Source: Vitellaria paradoxa | Lineage: Eukaryota; Streptophyta; Magnoliopsida; Ericales; Sapotaceae | Direction: 5' to 3' | NCBI GenBank assembly: GCA_019916065.1 | Contig: CM034233.1 | Coordinates: forward strand, 40,402,862-40,466,861 | Length of the DNA: 64,000 nucleotides | In this document: positions 1-11,159 of the stretch, in pieces | How the letters are laid out: the number at the start of each line of letters is the position of its first letter | Numbering within the stretch: the stretch's first letter is position 1 | The notes under the pieces: generated by a model | Told to the model about the DNA's origin: nothing | Seen by the model: the letters and a program-made list of their open reading frames with translations, nothing else | The model's database searches: none | Position numbers and translations under genes: made by a program

Positions 1-52
1 GGAAGAAATTGGCAAAATAGCTTAAAAGTCAACATTTTGACTTGGGAGCATG

Positions 53-135
53 CTGAGGGGCGCCTGAGGTTATGAGGGGCGCCCATGGCTCTAGGGCAGG
101 TGCCCGTGATCCATGAGGGGCGCCCCACTTGTATA
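53..135. repeat. Cluster of GGGCGCCC palindromes upstream of a TATA-like run
   Basis: Short GC-rich words sit in otherwise AT-rich DNA. GGGCGCCC occurs at 77-84 and a perfect 10-bp palindrome GGGGCGCCCC at 117-126, with a related GGGGCGCCTGAG at 57-68. The cluster lies about 125 bp upstream of the AT-rich TATA-like run at 259-280, a position expected for U3 regulatory sequence. Function is not known. Confidence 0.7.
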
Positions 136-901
136 GAAAGTCAACAGTAGGGTGTTCTCTGCGTTTTCCAACCGAGCCTCACCCTATTAACACTTATACC
201 TAGCTAGGGTTGATGGGAAACCTGAAGATTACTGTTGAGGGACTTAAAATATTGATATTATATATATATATATATATATATTGTTGATTTGATGCAAGAG
301 AGAGAGAGAGAGAAGTAGCTTGGAGGAGAGAAAATCGGTGGAGAAGCAAAGGAGAACAAAGAAGGAACCGGGTAGGGATTTCAAGGTAGGTCCTTCTACC
401 CTTCAAGAAACCCAAATTCCTTTTGCAAGATTGTGATTAGAACCTTAAGAAACCTCCCTATGTAATTTGTTTGTAGTTTTGATCAAGGAGGGAGGAGATT
501 GACCTCATCAAAGTTTGAGGGTTTAGAAGCTCAAGACACCTTCTTGTTGATCTATCTTCTTACCACCTGAGGTAGGGATTTCTAGTCTCATTTTAGCATA
601 TATGAGATGTATTTGATCTAGTAAATATTTCTATGAAATTTATTTAAGATTTGAAAACCATGGAGGTGGAATTTGTGTGGATGAATGGATGTGTATATGT
701 ATATGTATAGGTTGAATCAAGATTTTTGTATGGAAGAAATGGATGGATTAAAATTGGTTTTGATGGACTTTTTAGAGTCTTCTAGGTTCTAGACAACCAA
801 AGAAAATGAGATATTAGGTTAGAGATTGGATTTCGGTAAAGTTTGGAACCTAGAAACATGACTTAGAGCTTGAACTGGAACAGAGTAACATTTTAGATAA
901 C

Positions 902-1020
902 AGAGGGGCACCTGTGAACTTATGTGGGGTGCCCATGACCCTCAAGGGGCACCCGTGAATTTATGTGGGGCGCCCATGACCCTTAAGGGGCGCCCGTGCA
1001 CTTATGTGGGGCGCCCACCA
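902..1020. repeat. Second GGGCGCCC-type cluster, about 40-bp tandem units
   Basis: About three units of roughly 40 bp repeat the pattern AGGGGC(A/G)CCCGTG followed by ACTTATGTGGGGCGCCCA. They use the same word as the cluster at 53-135 but lie downstream of the TATA-like run, so they would be transcribed if that promoter is real. Confidence 0.7.
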
Positions 1021-2895
1021 AGACTAGGTCACTTTTTCTATCTTTGCTTAATTTGACCTCCTACCTTAGACTTATGAAAGTGTTGGTAATTTGTTTTTCT
1101 ATGAAACTATTAATTGATTAATTACATGGATTTTAAGGGGGAAATGAGCTTTTAAAAGTGATTAAGGAGTGTTTAACTTAAGCTTATGGGATTTAACTTG
1201 AAAGGGCAAGTGAAAGTCACCTTGAATTGCATGACTTGAAAGATTACTTGAGCCATGAGTCTTAATTGAATAGAATTGTAAATATGTCTTGAGGTAAACT
1301 AAATGTTGAGGTATATAAACTTGTGATTGATTAAGTGAAAGGGTAACTTGACAAAGAGACATATGTTTTATAATTTTGGTAAATGTGGAATGCTTAATAT
1401 GGTTTGATCAATGTGATATGTAATGAGCTATGGAATGAACCGTAACATTGACATGGGTGTTGGATAGTATATGTTGATAAATTTTAAATGTTTAATAAGG
1501 TTGGTAAATGTTGATATGTGGTAAATCTTGGGATGAACCAAATAGTGAATATATGATTGTAAGAAATTGAAATGTGAACTTTTGTTAATAAGTGATGGAA
1601 ATTAAATGAGGCTTGGGTTAAATGAAATGAAGAGATGAAATGTGTTAAGTTCCATGATGAAATAGAATGTGGTTATGTGTGTTGGAAAGTTTATGGTGAT
1701 GAATGTGAATTGTGATGAAATAGTATTGAATGTGCTAAATGATTGTTTGTGTGCCGGGGGCTGTGGTGGTGTGCGAAAATAGGAAGGATCGTGAGATTAA
1801 CCTCGGGTTGAAAGACCCGGAACCTGCGCAGGATTTGGTGTCAATGCCAGTGTGTTAGTAGCCCACAACATTGTGTGTGTTTTAGCTCCTCGTGGCCTTG
1901 AACGGCGATCCTAAATGATGACGTCGGTTTATCGTTTCCATTGGGTATTGGCCCATAAAAGGCGATAATGTGTATGCACCCAACCCCCGAGGATTGTGTG
2001 GTTATGGCTATGTGATTGATTAATGAAATGATGGTATTGTGGATGTGATTTCATGATTGAAATATGAACAAATGTAATGAGGATGTGGATATGCGATTGA
2101 GTGTTGAATATGTGATAATGTGATATAGAATATGATTGGGTACGAAGTTGGGAAATTTAATAATGGAGAATAATTGGACTTGAATGCTACACTATGATGT
2201 CATTGAATAAAGATAAATATTGTAAATATGGTTATGTGGTTAGCTATGCTTAAACATCAAAGAGATAATTGAAATGTGATATGAACACATGTATGGAATT
2301 TCAAAGATTAAATATAAATTGGAAACTTAATCCTTCTTATGATTTTGTGGTGTAAATATATATATATATTCTATGTCGATTATGTAGTTATGTTGATAAA
2401 TTGTTGTGGCACTGGAACATATTGAGATAACTAGATGCACCATGAATAGTATGCACGTTTGGAATACATATCATATATGTTTGTTTGAGACGTCGTGGGC
2501 ACAAGTGGATCCGTGCTCACGTCCCTACAGAATTTGATGTAGGTACAGGCCATGATAATCAGGTGGGCTAATGGGGTTGGACTAGAAGGGTGTGCATGAG
2601 CCCTACCAAGCTTAGCAAAGCTCTTGGTTATTTAGTTTAAATTTCTTTTGGAATGATAATATTGTACATTGAGGACTTGTTCGATTTGGTTGTAAGGGTC
2701 CTAAGGCCTGAGTTATGTATTAATGAAAGGATTGTTGGAAGTTTGTGACTTGACTTTAGCCAAGGTTAAATTTATGTTATCTTATCTATGTCTCGGGCTC
2801 ACTGGTTTACGTTGTGTTGCTCTGATTATGCGTTGGTTATGTTAATGCATGTTGTGTGTGTTTATCACTCGCCCCTCGGGTTACGAGGTCCGGGG
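1021..2895. other. Non-coding body of the LTR
   Basis: AT-rich and rich in TGATG/TGAATG words, with no credible reading frame. A less AT-rich island at about 1745-2000 is the part conserved with the element 2 LTR. Nothing else is recognisable. Confidence 0.5.
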
Positions 2896-2970
2896 CATGA
2901 CATGGTTGCTCGTCCTGATGGGCAAAAAAGACTACCAAGCGATCCTGGCAAAGAGTTTTACCCATCTAGC

Positions 2971-2990
2971 TGGGCAAATCTGTTTGCCCA
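2971..2990. repeat. Palindrome TGGGCAAA..TTTGCCCA upstream of TATA
   Basis: Two perfect 8-bp arms flank a 4-base spacer (TCTG). Partial copies of the word (GGGCAAA, GGCAAAG, GGCAAAAG) lie at about 2920-3035. The TATA box follows about 60 bp later. Confidence 0.7.
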
Positions 2991-3052
2991 AGGGCTCGTG
3001 GTAGCTCTTTTTGCTCGTTTGGCTTGGCAAAAGCTTTGTTCAACCAGAAAAT

Positions 3053-3065
3053 CTATAAATAGGGG
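3053..3065 (+). promoter_or_regulatory. TATA box of the LTR-like block
   Basis: CTATAAATAGGGG is a near-consensus plant TATA box. It is followed by a pyrimidine-rich stretch (about 3066-3090), a plausible transcription start. This is the best promoter match in the window. Confidence 0.65.
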
Positions 3066-3389
3066 CCTCCTCCTCATTTTTCATTCATTCAACACTTGGT
3101 GCTTTGAAGGCAAAGATAGAGTTTCTCTATCTAGAAAAATATCTAGGAAAAGCTTCCTTTGGTATAAATTTCTCTCTCTAGAAAATTTTAATTTTATCTT
3201 CCAATTCAATTTGTTTATTTTATCTTTCAATTCAATATGTTTGCATGATCAGAATAGAATAATTTTAATTATGCAAATAGAAATACTTTCTCAATTAAAG
3301 GTATCTAGATCATAACTTAAATTCGGGCTAAGCCCGATGTATGAAATTGATCGGATTTACCCGAGACAATTTTGTAAAATTTTAGACAT

Positions 3390-3720
3390 TATACCATGCC
3401 ATAACATTATTTTATCATGCCATACCATGTCATAAAAGCATGTCAGTCATGCAATGTTGTGCAATAACATTATATTACCATGTCAAGCCATGCCAAGCAT
3501 GGTATTTTTCATGCTATATCATTCCTATAATGTTATATTATGCCATTGTCATCCTATACCATGCTAACATGTCATATTGCCATACTATACCATATAATGC
3601 CATGCATGATCATGCTATTCCATGCTACCATCCTCATTCACTATCCCACATCATGATATAACATGCTAGGACATCATTTACCATGCTAGTCCATGCTATG
3701 ACATTCCACGCACCATGTTT
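3390..3720. repeat. CATGC/CCATG-rich degenerate simple repeat
   Basis: The words CATGCCAT, CATGCTAT and ATACCATG recur every 8-20 bp without a strict period. A 73-codon open frame here is only a translation of the repeat. Confidence 0.7.
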
Positions 3721-4236
3721 TGATATGGCTACACATAACCTAATATGCTAGAATATATTTAAACATGTGAACACACACCCACCAGGGTTAATACAAACTT
3801 AGAAATCAAATACTTATCAATCCAAAGCATTCACCTGAGTCAACGACGCTCCAGAGACTGGGAATGACTTAGGATTGGCTAAGCTGATGATTTCTATGTC
3901 ATGAGTTCCCATTGATATATCTTTTTTTTATTGGCAATTCCCATAGATATATCTGACATGCATTCTTGAGTTGTTATCCATGTTAAAACATAAACTATCA
4001 TAGAAACTACGTAGACTATCATAACCTGTCATAGAAACTATCATATTTAACATATCCATGGTATATTAGATCATAGAAACAACATCACTCACATCACATT
4101 AGGCTTCTAGACCATTCACATAGACTTGATCATCATCAACAAGAACTGAGCTCTTGATTTTAGCTGAGTTCCTTTCCTAAATGATCAAACACTCGCATGT
4201 GCTAGGCGCGTCCCTAAAACAATGCTCATGTTTCAC

Positions 4237-4650
4237 AGTTATGCACAAGGCACTAACTATTTCTTCTCTTGGAGTTAAACTCCCTAACAGAGTTAAACTC
4301 CTTTTCCAGTTATGCAGAAGACACTAATTGTTCTTTCTCATCGGGAGCAAAGCTCCATTTATCCAGTTATGCACTAGGCATTAACTAGTCTTTCTTATCT
4401 TGAGCTAAGCTCCTTTTCCCCAATTATGCCCAAGCACTAACTATCTCTTATGTTCTAGAGCAAAGCTCCTTTCCATAGTTAACCATTTCCTAGTTATGCG
4501 CTAGGCATTAATTATCTCTTACCATTTGGAGCAGGATTCCTTTCCGAGTTAAGCACGAGGTGCTAAATTATCTTTTATCATCTAGAGTGAAGCTCTCTTT
4601 CTACATTATGTATGAGGCGCTAACTTGCATTTTAGTCTTAGATCTAATCC
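4237..4650. repeat. Degenerate tandem repeat, about 50-70 bp unit, about 7 copies
   Basis: Each unit reads roughly AGTTATGCACTAGGCA then TTAACTATCT, then a CTTATC stretch, then GAGCAAAGCTCC. Copies begin near 4237, 4308, 4360, 4420, 4490, 4546 and 4602. They are diverged, with indels, and non-coding. Confidence 0.75.
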
Positions 4651-4769
4651 CTCACAATACAAAGATAATTACTCCTAATCAAATTTTGGAGTATGGACTC
4701 TTTCTTTCCGTCATCCCATTCAGGAATGAGGCTCTTTCACACTGATCCTTGCACAAAGCTATGCAGATT

Positions 4770-5190
4770 TAATCCCTTAATAGGGTACGTAGGCAGCTTA
4801 AGCACATAGCTTGAGTCTGGTTACCACGTTCTGCATAGACCATCAGTTCAAGTTGCTAGCTTAGAGCTAGGCTCTTGCTTCCATCTAGCATTCAAACATG
4901 TAGTTTTAACTTAATTATGAGCTACAATGAGTTGATTACTTAATGGGGTACATAGGCAGCTCAAGTGGATACCTTGAGTGCAGTCCCCATGTTCTTTATA
5001 GACCATCTATGCGAGGCACCAACCTAGACTTGGAGTGAGGCTCCCACACACATCTATCATTAGATAAACACATGATTTTGACCATAGTCACAGAGCTATG
5101 TAGACTTGATTACTTAATAGGGTACGTAGGTAGCTTTAGTAGATAGCTTAAGTCTAGTCACTTTGGTTTTCATAGATGATCTTTCAATTC
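4770..5190. repeat. Three diverged tandem copies, 162-177 bp apart
   Basis: The anchor TTAATAGGGTACGTAGGCAG recurs with few changes near 4777, 4939 and 5116, each time followed by AGCTTGAGT and CATAGACCATC motifs. This is a second, longer-period array in the same block. Confidence 0.75.
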
Positions 5191-5809
5191 ACACTTCATT
5201 CCTACATACTCATAAGGACTACATAAGTCCTCACATCTTCGTCTTTAACTTGCATTTAGATTCAAACCAGCATATAAAACCCCTTAGGGTGCATCACTAC
5301 TACATAGGCAGACATTACATTACATTTGCACACACAAGCTAAGCTCGGCCATCTTGCATTTCATGCATCATTTGCATTTATGGGTTGTATGCAATTATCA
5401 TTATAAATCGGAGTATTATATTATGAAATTATGATTGAATAGAGTGAAAAGGGACTTTGAATATCCCAAGGTATCCAGGCATAACAGTTTTCGTACGTAG
5501 CCGAACCCCTGGACCCATTATCTTTGGTTGCACAAATTAGTTGAGAGCGACTAAATAAGGGCCATTTATCACTATTTCAAAAAACATAAACCAAAACATT
5601 TTAAACTAGAATCAAAACTCAGGTTTCTTGACACACCCATTTGGAAAGTGTTAGGTGGAGACTCCTAGTCTCTGTAATCAAGACTCTATTTTAAAATAAA
5701 ATATACTTTTTATCATTTGGATGATCTTAGATGCACCTTATTGTAATAAAGACTAATGGCATGTGCCTGTCAACTCGACACACGAATCCGATCACATTAG
5801 GTATTGACA

Positions 5810-6367
5810 TATTTATATTGTGATGTGAACGAGGCAATGAATATTGCTTTAGCATAAGACTACGAGATCATAGCTTAGTAATGGTCTAATTAGAACAGTA
5901 TGATAAATGTGGAAAATGTGGTGTTATTGTAAAGTTGGTAAAATTTTACTTAATTAATATTAAGTATTGAATCCTTTGTATGATTAAGAAACATTATTTA
6001 TAAACACTTTCTAAACACACATGGAATTTAGTGCTATCCCCTATTACAATTGGTAACCAAGGGTTGATGCTCGTGATGGACAAGTGCATTAGCTAGCCAT
6101 CTAAGAATGTTATAGGTAAATGATCTATTTTACTTTGCATTCCAACATTTTGAATTGTAATGTGATGGCGTACTAATTTGGGCCCATATTTGTAGCATGG
6201 TTGTGTAGCCATTTCTAGGGCATTTTTAAGATGTATGAATATTTCAGAAATTAAATATTGGTTTATTTTATTCGCTTCCACTCTAATTTGGTATATTTTA
6301 CATGGTTTGATGTTTATTTATGGATTTTGTCCCCACTTCCCCAGGTCCTGGATTTCGAGGCATGACA
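5810..6367 (+). repeat. 5' LTR of element 1, 5'-truncated
   Basis: From about 5825 to 6367 this aligns throughout with 26825-27298, the end of the 3' LTR, including blocks such as TACTAATTTGGGCCCATATT and TTTTACTTTGCATTCCAA. Similarity stops abruptly near 5810, where the preceding LTR-like block begins. It ends GAGGCATGACA. Confidence 0.85.
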
Positions 6368-6370
6368 ACT

Positions 6371-6383
6371 TGGTATCAAAGCC
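6371..6383 (+). promoter_or_regulatory. Primer binding site (initiator tRNA-Met)
   Basis: TGGTATCAAAGCC lies 3 bases after the 5' LTR end. This is the common plant retroelement primer site complementary to the 3' end of initiator methionine tRNA (consensus TGGTATCAGAGCC, one change). Confidence 0.9.
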
Positions 6384-6540
6384 TAGGTTTAGGAATACTT
6401 AGGGACAGTGGGAAGTTTTGTGATTTTTGGGTTATGTGTTTTGAAATGTGTTATGTATGACTTGATGTCTTGAAATTTTGAATCTAAACTTTGTTTTTTT
6501 CCTTATTTCTATAAATGGTGCTCTAGAAGGCTACTTCTAA

Positions 6541-8140
6541 GGTGCTAGAGGGCTCAGACAAGGTGATCCACTCTCCCCATACTTATTTATAATTGTCATG
6601 GAGTTCTTCTCAAGGCTCTTTAACAAAATGGTGGAGGGAAGTAACTTTACTTATCACCCGAAATGCACAAATCCCTCTATTAAGCATATATGCTTTGTGG
6701 ATGATTTGTTCAGTCTTTGTTGTCCTAATGAAGCTTCCTTTCAGATAATTCATGAAGCTCTTCAAGAATTTCATAAGTATTCATAAGTATTCGGGCTTAC
6801 AACCAAATGGAAATAAAAGTAAAGTCTACATGTCGGGGTTAAGCCATCAAGACAAGCTTCACTTATGCTCTATGCTCAGGTTTCAAATAGGGGAACTTCA
6901 ATCAGGTACTTGGGAGTGCCATTGATCTCAACCAAGCTCAAAGATGAAGATTGCAATGAGCTAATTGAGAAAGCCACAAAGAGAGTAAAGAGCTAGACGG
7001 CCAAATATCTTTCTTATGCGAGTAGGGTGGTTCTCATCAAGTCTATCCTATTTAGTATACAAGTCTATTGGAGCATTCACTTTATCCTACCAAAAAGAGT
7101 TAGCAATGCCATTGAACAAGTGTTGTGGAGGTTCTTATGGTCAGGCGCGGATCTAAAACAATTGGGAAGCAAGGTAGCATGGGATGAGGTTTGCAAGCCC
7201 AAAAATGAAAGTGGCCTAGGAATTCAAAGACTTGCAGAATGGAATAAGGCATCTATGATGAGGCACATATGGGCTCTATGCTCTAAGAAGCTTTCCCTTT
7301 GGGTTGAATGGTGTCACTCTAACCTCCTCAAAGGGAAGTGCTTTTGGGAGGCAAAGCCATCATCGAATTGCTCTTAGACATGGAGGAAGTTGCTCAAGCT
7401 TAGAGAGGAAGCACAAAGAATATCCAAGTATACAGTTGGTAATGGGAATTCTATATCCCTTTGGTTTTCAAATTAGCATCCCCTTGGCCCCCTAATTCCC
7501 AAATATGGCCCTAGAATTGCTTATGATGCTGGGTTGCCTAGAGATGCTAGAGCCTCAAAATTTGTGGGAGATGGGTAATGGAAATGGCCCTATCCGTGTA
7601 CATGGGAGCTAAGGGAAATTATACTTGAACAACCACCCAATTACTTGCCTAACTCCAATTCAACAGACAAGTTTATTTGGACTGCTTCCAAGAATGGGGA
7701 ATATGGTGCAATTGCTACTTGGAAGACTATTTGGGAAAGGAAGAATAAGGTGACATAGCATCAGTTGGTATGGTTTGTGCATCACATCCCTAGACATAGT
7801 TTCATCCTTTGGCTTGTAATTAAGGAAAGGTTGAACACCAAAGAAAGAATGCTTGGATGGGGCTTGAATGTGGACCCTTCTTGTGTGTTATGTGGCAGTG
7901 CCTTTGAGTCGATTGATCACTTATTTTTCCAATGCTCCTTTGCAACCGAATTGAGAACTATTGTGTTGAATAAATGCTTTATCTCCAAACCCAACCAACC
8001 TTGGAAGACTGAAGTTGCATGGGCCACGAGCAAGTTTAGTGGGAAGCACACAGGTAGCATCCTTTGTAAGATTGCATAGGCTGGTTTGATTTACCATTTA
8101 TGGGAAGAAAGGAATGCTAGAATATTCAGGGGAGATCTTC
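6541..8140 (+). pseudogene. LINE reverse transcriptase and zinc-binding C-terminus, broken
   Basis: In life this protein copies LINE RNA into DNA at a nicked target. The visible part starts at the RT motif LRQGDPLSP and keeps the catalytic pair in CFVDDLFSL (about 6692-6718). Next come the plant L1 thumb motif YLGVPL (about 6911) and LFWRFLWSG-type region (VLWRFLWSG, about 7122-7148). Near the end is the zf-RVT type motif CVLCGSAFESIDHLFFQC (about 7897-7950), with C..C...H....C spacing. Several in-frame stops (for example near 7376, 7484, 7756 and 8079) and frame changes make it inactive. N-terminal endonuclease and ORF1 are absent because of the truncation. Confidence 0.85.
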
Positions 8141-8356
8141 CACTATTGCTACTATTGTGCAGAAGATAGAATATGAAATTAGAGCCAAGCTTTCTCAATA
8201 CCCTGCCAATATGACTAATGTAAATGCAAGTCTAACTAGTAGTTGGGGGATTACTTGTAATTAAGTCCTATAGTAAAGTTTTGATGCACGGGGGTATGCC
8301 CGCCAGATATTGTACATAAAAAATTTCCCATTAATCCAAAAATTCACTTACTTACC

Positions 8357-8376
8357 AAAAAAAAAAAAAAAAAAAA
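8357..8376 (+). other. Poly(A) tail of the L1 LINE
   Basis: Twenty consecutive A bases mark the 3' end of the LINE insertion. Gypsy gag sequence continues immediately after. Confidence 0.9.
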
Positions 8377-9640
8377 CAGTTAAGTTGGTTGCTAAGGGCA
8401 AAGGTTGTGGGCGACCTAGAAGTAGCGGGGTTCAGGCCAATTGTGGTCAGAGAGCTTAGGATGGGTTGGGCTATGGGGCCCCAGTTGAGGATTTTCATCC
8501 AAAGTTGACTTGCGAGCAAGGGTTTAATGCGAATACTGAATTTCAGGCTTAGCCGAGGGTGGCTCTAGTGCCATAGTAGGGGGAGGTGTAGTCTGGATAG
8601 CATTTGGTTTAGACACCAGGGGTATTTAACCCTTTCACATTCATATAGCAGATGGCAGTAGCCATGACAACATTAGTAAGAGGAGCACGAATGGGATATC
8701 TACCAGCTTCTAATCAGCTAGCGAGTTCTTTGGAGTGCTTCAGGAGGATGAAACCTTCCAGTTGTGATGGAGTGTTAGACTCTGATGTTGCAGAGGATTT
8801 TCTTAGCCAGTGTGAGAAAATTCCTAAAACCCTTCAGATTATAGACATTTAGATTAGGATTTCTCTTGTCACTTTTAGTTCACTGGTAATGTAGCCTTGC
8901 GGTGGAGTTCAGTAAAGAGCTCTCGAGATGTGACCTGGGAGAGATTTTAGGAGTTGTTTTGTGAGCACTTTCTCCCTATCGCTTTCAAGGATGCAAAGAG
9001 AGACGAGTTCATAGCCTTGACACAAGGGGCAATGTTAGTGCTAGAGTATGAACACCAGTTCGCATCTCTCTCTACTTATGCTTCAGAGTTGGTATCCACT
9101 GAGAGGTACCATTGTAGACATTTTGAGAGGGGCCTGCAAGTGGCTATCAGGAGCAAAGTTGTTCTATTGGTACTAGATGACTACAAAATCCTAACCAGCT
9201 GAGAGATGGTCTTTGGGAAAGACCTAAATGATGTTAGGGCAATCAATGAAGGTAAGTAGGGGAAAAGCGCTGCCTAGCAGTCAAATAACAAAAATAAAAA
9301 GAGATAAAGTGAGGGACCGAGTGAGTCCTAGCCACAGCAATTCTAGCAGAGGAGTCTGTCCCCTACTTGGTTAATAGGGAGGACATAGTCTTAGGGTCCA
9401 ATTGTGTACCACATCTGCCATCAATCAAGGCATAAAAAGTACTACTGCCTATTAAAAAATGCACCAGCTAGGACCAAGCAATGGTTTGATTAGTGGTTTA
9501 AGAATAGCTCGGGACCACAGACAGATTTCTCTTGTGGTCAGCTAGGCCATGTCTCCAAAAATTAACTTCTGGGCGGTAGTGCGTCATGGTTTCAGTAGCA
9601 TCTACAATCTATCTAGAGTAATAGACTGGTAGCACCTCAA
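8377..9640 (+). pseudogene. Element 1 gag, broken
   Basis: Gag forms the capsid of the retrotransposon particle. A basic N-terminal stretch (KGKGCGRPRSS at about 8395-8428) follows the LINE tail. The retrotransposon Gag core is seen at about 9010-9190, with YEHQFASLSTYASELV and a RHFERGLQ motif typical of plant chromoviruses. A CCHC zinc knuckle remains only in part near 9525-9565 (CGQLGHVSKN), with the last cysteine position lost. Open stretches at 8652-8852 and 8954-9202 are in different frames, with several stops between. Inactive. Confidence 0.75.
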
Positions 9641-9799
9641 TCCTTCTAGAATTAGTTTCAGTAAGGTCCACAGGATGATGTCTGAAGTTTTCAAAGGACA
9701 GCTTAGGGTGGTCCGCAGTAGGGGCAGAGAGGCGGAAGGCCACCAGCAGCTCTCACTTAGGGGAGGTTATTTGCTATAGCATAGAATGATGGACCTACT

Positions 9800-10150
9800 G
9801 AGCCTATTATGGCTAGAGGTACATTTACACTTTTTTCTTCGCATGTTACTACTTTGGTACATATAAGAGATTGACACTCATTTATATCTGTGAACTGTAT
9901 GATTTTAATTATTTATCTATTGGGTAATTGTCATCGCCTTTATGTGTTGAGACCCTAATTGGGGGGTACCCTTAGTTGAATAGAACTTGTCAGGATTGTG
10001 TGATAGTAATAAGGATGGAGGCTTTAACCAATGATTATCAATCCTTGCATGATTTTATTGTGCTGAAGATGGACAGTTTTGATGTGATACTTGGGATAGA
10101 TTCGCTGATTGCCTACTGAGCATTCATTGATTGTTCTAAGGGCTGTTTGA
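9800..10150 (+). pseudogene. Element 1 aspartic protease region, broken
   Basis: This domain would cut the Gag-Pol polyprotein. The downstream hallmark is clear: MDSFDVILGIDSL at about 10070-10108, followed by a premature stop where the family has WL.....I.C. I do not see an intact D(S/T)G active site upstream. It lies between gag and RT, as expected in Ty3/gypsy. Confidence 0.6.
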
Positions 10151-10269
10151 CCTTGCATACTCTTGAGGAGGATGTGATAAAGTTTACAAGAGACTATTAC
10201 CATCCTTGGACTTTACCTTCCCTAGGCCAGCAAGGACGAGTAGGCCTTTGTAGATTATTTGCTTGTTTA

Positions 10270-11010
10270 GCAATGGAAGATACGGAGCAGTGTGTGGTTG
10301 AGATGCCACGAGTAGTTTGTGAGTTTCCTGAGGTATTCCCGAAAGACTTGTTTGTCTTTCCACCAAAAAAGAGAAATGGAGCTTGTGATTGACTTGGCTC
10401 CTAGGACTAAAGCTATGTCTATTGCACGTTATCAGTTGGCACCTACAGAGCTAGCCAAGTTAAAGGCTCAATTTGAGAATTTGACTTCAAAGGGGTTTAT
10501 CTGACCTAGCATATTTTTGTGGGGTACGCCAACAGTATTTTTATAGGAAAGAAGGATGGCACACTTAGAATATAAATTGATTATAGGAGATTGAATAAAG
10601 TAAACATTAAGAATAGATATCTCTTGTCAAGGATTGATGACCCATTTGATCAGTTGAAGGGGTTGGTTTATTTTTTGAAGATTGACCTAAGGACGAGTTA
10701 TCACCAATTGAGTGTGCGAGTAGAGGATGTCCCCAAGACAGCATTTAGGACTTAGTATGACCATTACGAGTTCCTAGTTATACCGTTCAAGTTGATAAAT
10801 GCATCGGCAGTGTTCATGGATCTAATAAATCAGATATTCAGCAAGTATCTGGATTAGTTTGTGGTCATCTTCATCAATGATGCGTTAGTTTACTCACGAT
10901 CAGAGGAAGAGTATGAGAAACATTTATGGATTGTACTTCAGATTTTGAAGGACCACCAGCTATATGCCATGTTGATTAAGAATGAATTTCGGCTGTAAGA
11001 GGTAAAATTC
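10270..11010 (+). pseudogene. Element 1 reverse transcriptase, broken
   Basis: The RT entry motif IDLAPRTKAMSIARYQLAPT (about 10387-10446) and the fingers and palm are recognisable. The catalytic YxDD box reads FIND in [12 protein letters not shown] (about 10864-10899), so the first catalytic aspartate of the pair is asparagine. Stops occur at the ends of GFI (about 10501) and of LD (about 10855), among others. The segment is followed by a connection region (FLGLLRYYWRF, about 11110-11145). Confidence 0.8.
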
Positions 11011-11159
11011 CTCGAGTGTGCAATATCTAGTGAGGATGTTGTGGTGGATTCATTGAAGGTTAAGGTTGTTATGGATTGGCCAAGACCAACAACTATGTTT
11101 GAAATTCATAGTTTCTTGGGGCTACTAAGATACTACTGGAGGTTTATGTTGGATTTTTA

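Larger units (their letters stand above)
1..2902 (+). mobile_element. Partial LTR of a Tekay-like Ty3/gypsy element
   Basis: This non-coding stretch ends in GGGGCATGACA, the same kind of 3' LTR terminus as element 1 (GAGGCATGACA at 6357-6367). Between about 1780 and 1860 it shares a recognisable block (pattern GAGATTA..CCT.GGGTTGAA..GACC) with the reverse complement of the element 2 LTR near 14150-14210, so it belongs to the same lineage. A TATA-like AT run lies at about 259-280, followed by a GA microsatellite, as in the element 2 LTR. No primer site follows 2902, so this is a 3' LTR, a solo LTR or a truncated copy. Its start lies before the window. Lineage call is inference from LTR similarity only. 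Confidence 0.6.
2903..5804 (+). mobile_element. LTR-like block, probably a Tat-lineage LTR
   Basis: The block begins TGGTTGCTCG directly after the CATGACA end of the previous LTR. It contains a strong TATA box (3053-3065), a long non-coding body with several families of degenerate tandem repeats, and near its end a stretch (about 5500-5680, with GGTGGAGACTCC) that resembles the ends of long Tat/Ogre-type LTRs. TGACA stands immediately before it (2898-2902) and again at 5805-5809, which would be a 5-bp target duplication. The end does not show the usual CA, so the boundary is uncertain. It has no coding capacity. Confidence 0.45.
6538..8376 (+). mobile_element. 5'-truncated L1-type LINE
   Basis: The copy starts inside the reverse transcriptase (GLRQGDPLSPYLFI at about 6550) and runs through the RT thumb, connection and the Cys/His zinc-binding region to a 20-A tail at 8357-8376. 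Truncation at the 5' end plus a poly(A) tail is the normal outcome of target-primed reverse transcription. It lies in the gag leader of element 1: the gag-like basic sequence resumes right after the A-tail. I could not find a convincing target site duplication; TAAG on both sides is too short to trust. Confidence 0.85.

Noticed and set aside
3440..3661. 73-codon frame in the CATGC-rich region
   Set aside because: It only translates the simple repeat; no family resemblance.
4560..4745. 61-codon frame
   Set aside because: Lies in a degenerate tandem array; the frame is not kept between units.
6520..6540. Target duplication of the L1 LINE
   Set aside because: Only TAAG is shared with the sequence after the A-tail; too short to support.
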